Positions 32,992 through 35,103 of a stretch of DNA of 35,103 nt are shown piece by piece. Within the stretch, counting starts at the first letter, position 1; every line of letters begins with the position of its first letter. A model generated the notes under the pieces. It was not told the origin of the DNA, searched no databases, and saw only the letters and a program-made list of their open reading frames with translations. A program made the translations under genes and the position numbers. This stretch comes from Bryobacterales bacterium (GTDB lineage: Bacteria; Acidobacteriota; Terriglobia; Bryobacterales; Bryobacteraceae): positions 35,579 through 70,681 of the forward strand of contig PMVV01000275.1 in NCBI GenBank assembly GCA_003166475.1, in the 5' to 3' direction.

Positions 32992-33848
32992 TGATGGAAG
33001 AGTTGCTAGACGCGGAAATCCCCGAGGGGGAAGGGAACGCCGATATCGCGGCTGAGGGGGCGAGCCCGGACGCGGAGACGCGGGGACACGGCGACCAGGA
33101 GAGTCCGGCGGGGGAGGCTGTGGAGAGCGATGCCGGCGCGGAAAGTCCGGAGGGCGAAAGTGCCGAGTCCATCGCCACCGACGATTTGCTGGCTGGGGTG
33201 GAGGCGATTAGCGCGGCTTCTTCGGAAGACTCGCAGTTGAAGGCTCTGCTGGAGGCCGTGGTGTATATCACCGAAGAGCCTCTTACCCTGGCTCAGATTG
33301 CCACGGCTCTGAACCAGCCACGGGAACGCGTGCAGACGCTCCTCGACGAGTTGGTCGCGGAATATGACAAGCCCGAACATGGCGTGACCATGCGCGAGGT
33401 GGCCGGCGGCTACAAGATGACCACCAAGCCGGAGCACCATGAGACGGTGCGCAGTTTCGTCAGGAGCCTGAAGCCGCCGCTGAAGCTGTCGCTGCCGGCG
33501 CTGGAGACGCTGGCCGTTATCGCCTATAAGCAGCCCGTGACCGCGCCGGAGATCATGGAAATCCGCGGGGTGCAGGGCGCCGGCGTGTTGAAGACGCTGC
33601 TCGACCGCAAGCTGATTGCCGCGGCGGGCCGCAAGAACGTCATCGGCAAGCCTATCCTGTACAAGACCACCAAGGATTTCCTGGTGCAGTTCGGACTGAA
33701 GGATCTGACCGAACTGCCATCGCTGAAGGAATTCGAAGAGATCCGGCGCATGGCCATCGACGGAGACACGCCGGAGCCGCGGCAGCCGGAACCGGAAGCG
33801 CAACTGGAGCCAGCCCCGGCCCCAGCGCCGCCGGAAGAGCAGAGCTGA
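32991..33848 (+). CDS. scpB: Segregation and condensation protein B
   Basis: The 285-residue partner of ScpA has two winged helices (KALLEAVVYITEEPLTLAQI, then LSLPALETLAVIAYKQPVTA) and the GVLKTLLDRKLIAAAGRKNV wing. Compared with common ScpB (about 190 residues) it has an extra acidic N-terminal tail of about 75 residues and a Pro/Glu-rich C-terminal tail, both likely disordered. The start is GTG 32991 overlapping the scpA stop, or ATG 32994. Confidence 0.93.
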   Translation: MMEELLDAEIPEGEGNADIAAEGASPDAETRGHGDQESPAGEAVESDAGAESPEGESAESIATDDLLAGVEAISAASSEDSQLKALLEAVVYITEEPLTLAQIATALNQPRERVQTLLDELVAEYDKPEHGVTMREVAGGYKMTTKPEHHETVRSFVRSLKPPLKLSLPALETLAVIAYKQPVTAPEIMEIRGVQGAGVLKTLLDRKLIAAAGRKNVIGKPILYKTTKDFLVQFGLKDLTELPSLKEFEEIRRMAIDGDTPEPRQPEPEAQLEPAPAPAPPEEQS

Positions 33849-34582
33849 TGCCCGAGGAAAGGCTCCAGAAGATCCTGTCGCGGGCGGGGATCGCTTCCCG
33901 CCGGAAGGCCGAATTGCTCATCCAGGAAGGTCGCGTTACCGTGAACGGGGCGGCCATCACCGAACTCGGCAGCAAGGCGGATCTGGATCGCGATCACATT
34001 AAGGTGGATGGGAAGCTGCTGCGCCCACCCAAGCACCTGATCACGATTGCGCTCAACAAGCCGCACAGCGTGATGACGACGGTGTCCGACCCGCAGGGCC
34101 GCCCCACGGTGATGGACCTGGTCCGCGGGATCAAGGAGCGCGTGTACCCGGTGGGCCGTCTGGATTATGCCAGCGAAGGGCTACTGCTGCTGACCAACGA
34201 TGGCGAACTGGCCAACGCCATTACCTCGGCTGCCACGCACATTCCGAAAACGTACCTGGTGAAGGCGAACGGGCTGCTGACTCCCGAGCAGGAGCAGCAG
34301 TTCCGGGACGGCGTGCCGCTGGGCGGGCGGCGTACGGCGCCGGCGGGTCTGCGGCTGACTTATCGCGCGCAAAATCCGTGGTACGAGGTGCGCCTGACGG
34401 AGGGCCGCAAGAACCAGATCCGCGAGATGTTCAAGCATTTCGGACGGCTGGTGGAGAAGCTGAAGCGAGTGAAGATCGGGTTTCTGGAACTGGGTCCGCT
34501 GAAGCCGGGAGAGTTCCGCTATCTGACCGCGGAGGAAGTCGAGCGGTTCCGCAGAGCGGCCGCGAAACGGCCGGCGCGATGA
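33848..34582 (+). CDS. rluB: 23S/16S rRNA pseudouridine synthase, RsuA/RluB family
   Basis: The 244-residue enzyme has an S4 RNA-binding domain at the start (RLQKILSRAGIASRRKAELL) and the catalytic motif GRLDYASEGLLLLTNDG with Asp106. GRKNQIREMFKHFGRLVEKL is the family's late motif. It turns a specific uridine in rRNA into pseudouridine. Placement after scpAB is the usual setting of the RluB branch; the exact target base is inferred. TGATG overlaps with the scpB stop. Confidence 0.9.
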   Translation: MPEERLQKILSRAGIASRRKAELLIQEGRVTVNGAAITELGSKADLDRDHIKVDGKLLRPPKHLITIALNKPHSVMTTVSDPQGRPTVMDLVRGIKERVYPVGRLDYASEGLLLLTNDGELANAITSAATHIPKTYLVKANGLLTPEQEQQFRDGVPLGGRRTAPAGLRLTYRAQNPWYEVRLTEGRKNQIREMFKHFGRLVEKLKRVKIGFLELGPLKPGEFRYLTAEEVERFRRAAAKRPAR

Positions 34583-34968
34583 CCATACCCGAGCTGCTGA
34601 AGACCAGCCGCACGATCGCGGTGGTGGGGCTTTCGAGCAAGCGCTTCCGCCCCAGTTACGGTGTGGCGGAGTACATGCAGCGCAACGGCTACTGCATCAT
34701 TCCGGTGAACCCGTTCGTACCGTCGGTGCTGGGCGAGAAATGCTATCCCGATCTGGACAGCATTCGGGAGCGGGTGGACATCGTGGACATTTTCCGGCGC
34801 GCGGAGTTTGTGCCGGAGATTGTGGAGGCGGCCATACGGATCGGCGCGCGGGCGGTCTGGATGCAAGAGGGCGTGGTGCATGAGGAAGCGGCGGCAAGAG
34901 CCAAGGCCGCGGGGTTGGCCGTGGTGATGGATCGCTGCATTCTGAAGGACCACGCCAGCATGCGTTAA
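34579..34968 (+). CDS. CoA-binding domain protein (YccU-like)
   Basis: The 129-residue Rossmann-type protein opens with TIAVVGLSSKRFRPSYGVAE, the CoA-binding glycine loop region, followed by YCIIPVNPF and ARAVWMQEGVVHEEAAARAK. It matches the stand-alone CoA-binding family of E. coli YccU, whose function is unknown. Its ATG overlaps the rluB stop (ATGA), making it the last gene in the scpA operon. Confidence 0.9.
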   Translation: MTIPELLKTSRTIAVVGLSSKRFRPSYGVAEYMQRNGYCIIPVNPFVPSVLGEKCYPDLDSIRERVDIVDIFRRAEFVPEIVEAAIRIGARAVWMQEGVVHEEAAARAKAAGLAVVMDRCILKDHASMR

Positions 34969-34969
34969 G

Positions 34970-35008
34970 CTTTCAGCTTTCAGCCGTCAGCTTTTCAGCT
35001 TTCAGCCC
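34970..35008. repeat. Short CTTTCAG-type direct repeat behind the scp operon
   Basis: The heptamer CTTTCAG occurs three times, with related CGTCAG and CTTTTCAG units, in about 39 bases just after the CoA-binding protein stop. The rest of the window to 35103 shows no gene. Confidence 0.6.
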
Positions 35009-35103
35009 ACTCCCTTACGGTCGTGGCTCAGTGGGTAATGTAGCCGTTTGGTCAGAGTGGCGACACGGCGTCCGCACTGCCCTACGGCTGGTAGTTCCCG
35101 TTG

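Overview
The window is GC-rich, densely coded bacterial DNA. Its gene content suggests an Acidobacteriota member of the Solibacter/Bryobacter type. The grounds are a secreted glutamic (G1) peptidase, a polyvinyl-alcohol-dehydrogenase-like quinoprotein, a TIGR03790 protein, a diguanylate cyclase with repeated OB-like sensor units, fragments of Oar-like TonB receptor and VWFA-type genes, and hairpin repeats behind genes. This placement is inferred from gene families only; there is no rRNA marker gene and I saw no tRNA.

Layout. 189-3034 (-): a membrane-anchored alpha/beta hydrolase coupled to a small exported cupin protein. 3259-7453: secreted G1 peptidase (+), GH3 glycosidase (-), and a divergent TIGR03790 protein (+) whose promoter and start codon nearly touch those of the glycosidase. 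7574-8677 (+): GHMP sugar kinase whose 3' end runs into a hairpin repeat. 8788-13051 (+): a large GGDEF protein and a frameshifted multi-pass membrane protein. 13075-16339 (-): a regulatory cluster with an orphan NarL/LuxR response regulator coupled to a 115-residue protein, a Cys-motif protein, a Crp/Fnr regulator and a pseudo-receiver lacking its phospho-acceptor Asp. 16561-17209: a graveyard of three gene fragments, including a duplicated 3' end of the neighbouring crp gene.

17337-20671: recN (-), then a 2,4-dienoyl-CoA-reductase-like SDR coupled to a GNAT acetyltransferase (+). 21062-24780 (-): a cytochrome-c/PQQ dehydrogenase and an exported collagen-like Gly-X-Y protein. 25006-28596 (+): a complete polyamine-type ABC importer operon, potA-potB-potC-potD, with stop/start overlaps throughout. 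28598-29276 (-): a PIN toxin/Phd-type antitoxin pair. 29312-31006 (-): a Ser/Thr protein kinase with PEGA repeats. 31181-32140 (+): a HicB antitoxin, a hicA gene killed by one inserted base, and an HTH protein. 32209-34968 (+): scpA, scpB, an RluB-type pseudouridine synthase and a CoA-binding protein in one overlapping operon.

The housekeeping blocks (recN, scpAB-rluB, pot) are intact and compact. The stretch from about 12.3 to 17.2 kb and the TA region at 31.2-32.1 kb show duplication, frameshift and truncation. The most informative observations are the dead hicA beside its intact antitoxin, the fragment mosaic with a crp 3' duplication, the pseudo-receiver, and two families of hairpin repeats, one of which has become the C-terminus of the GHMP kinase.
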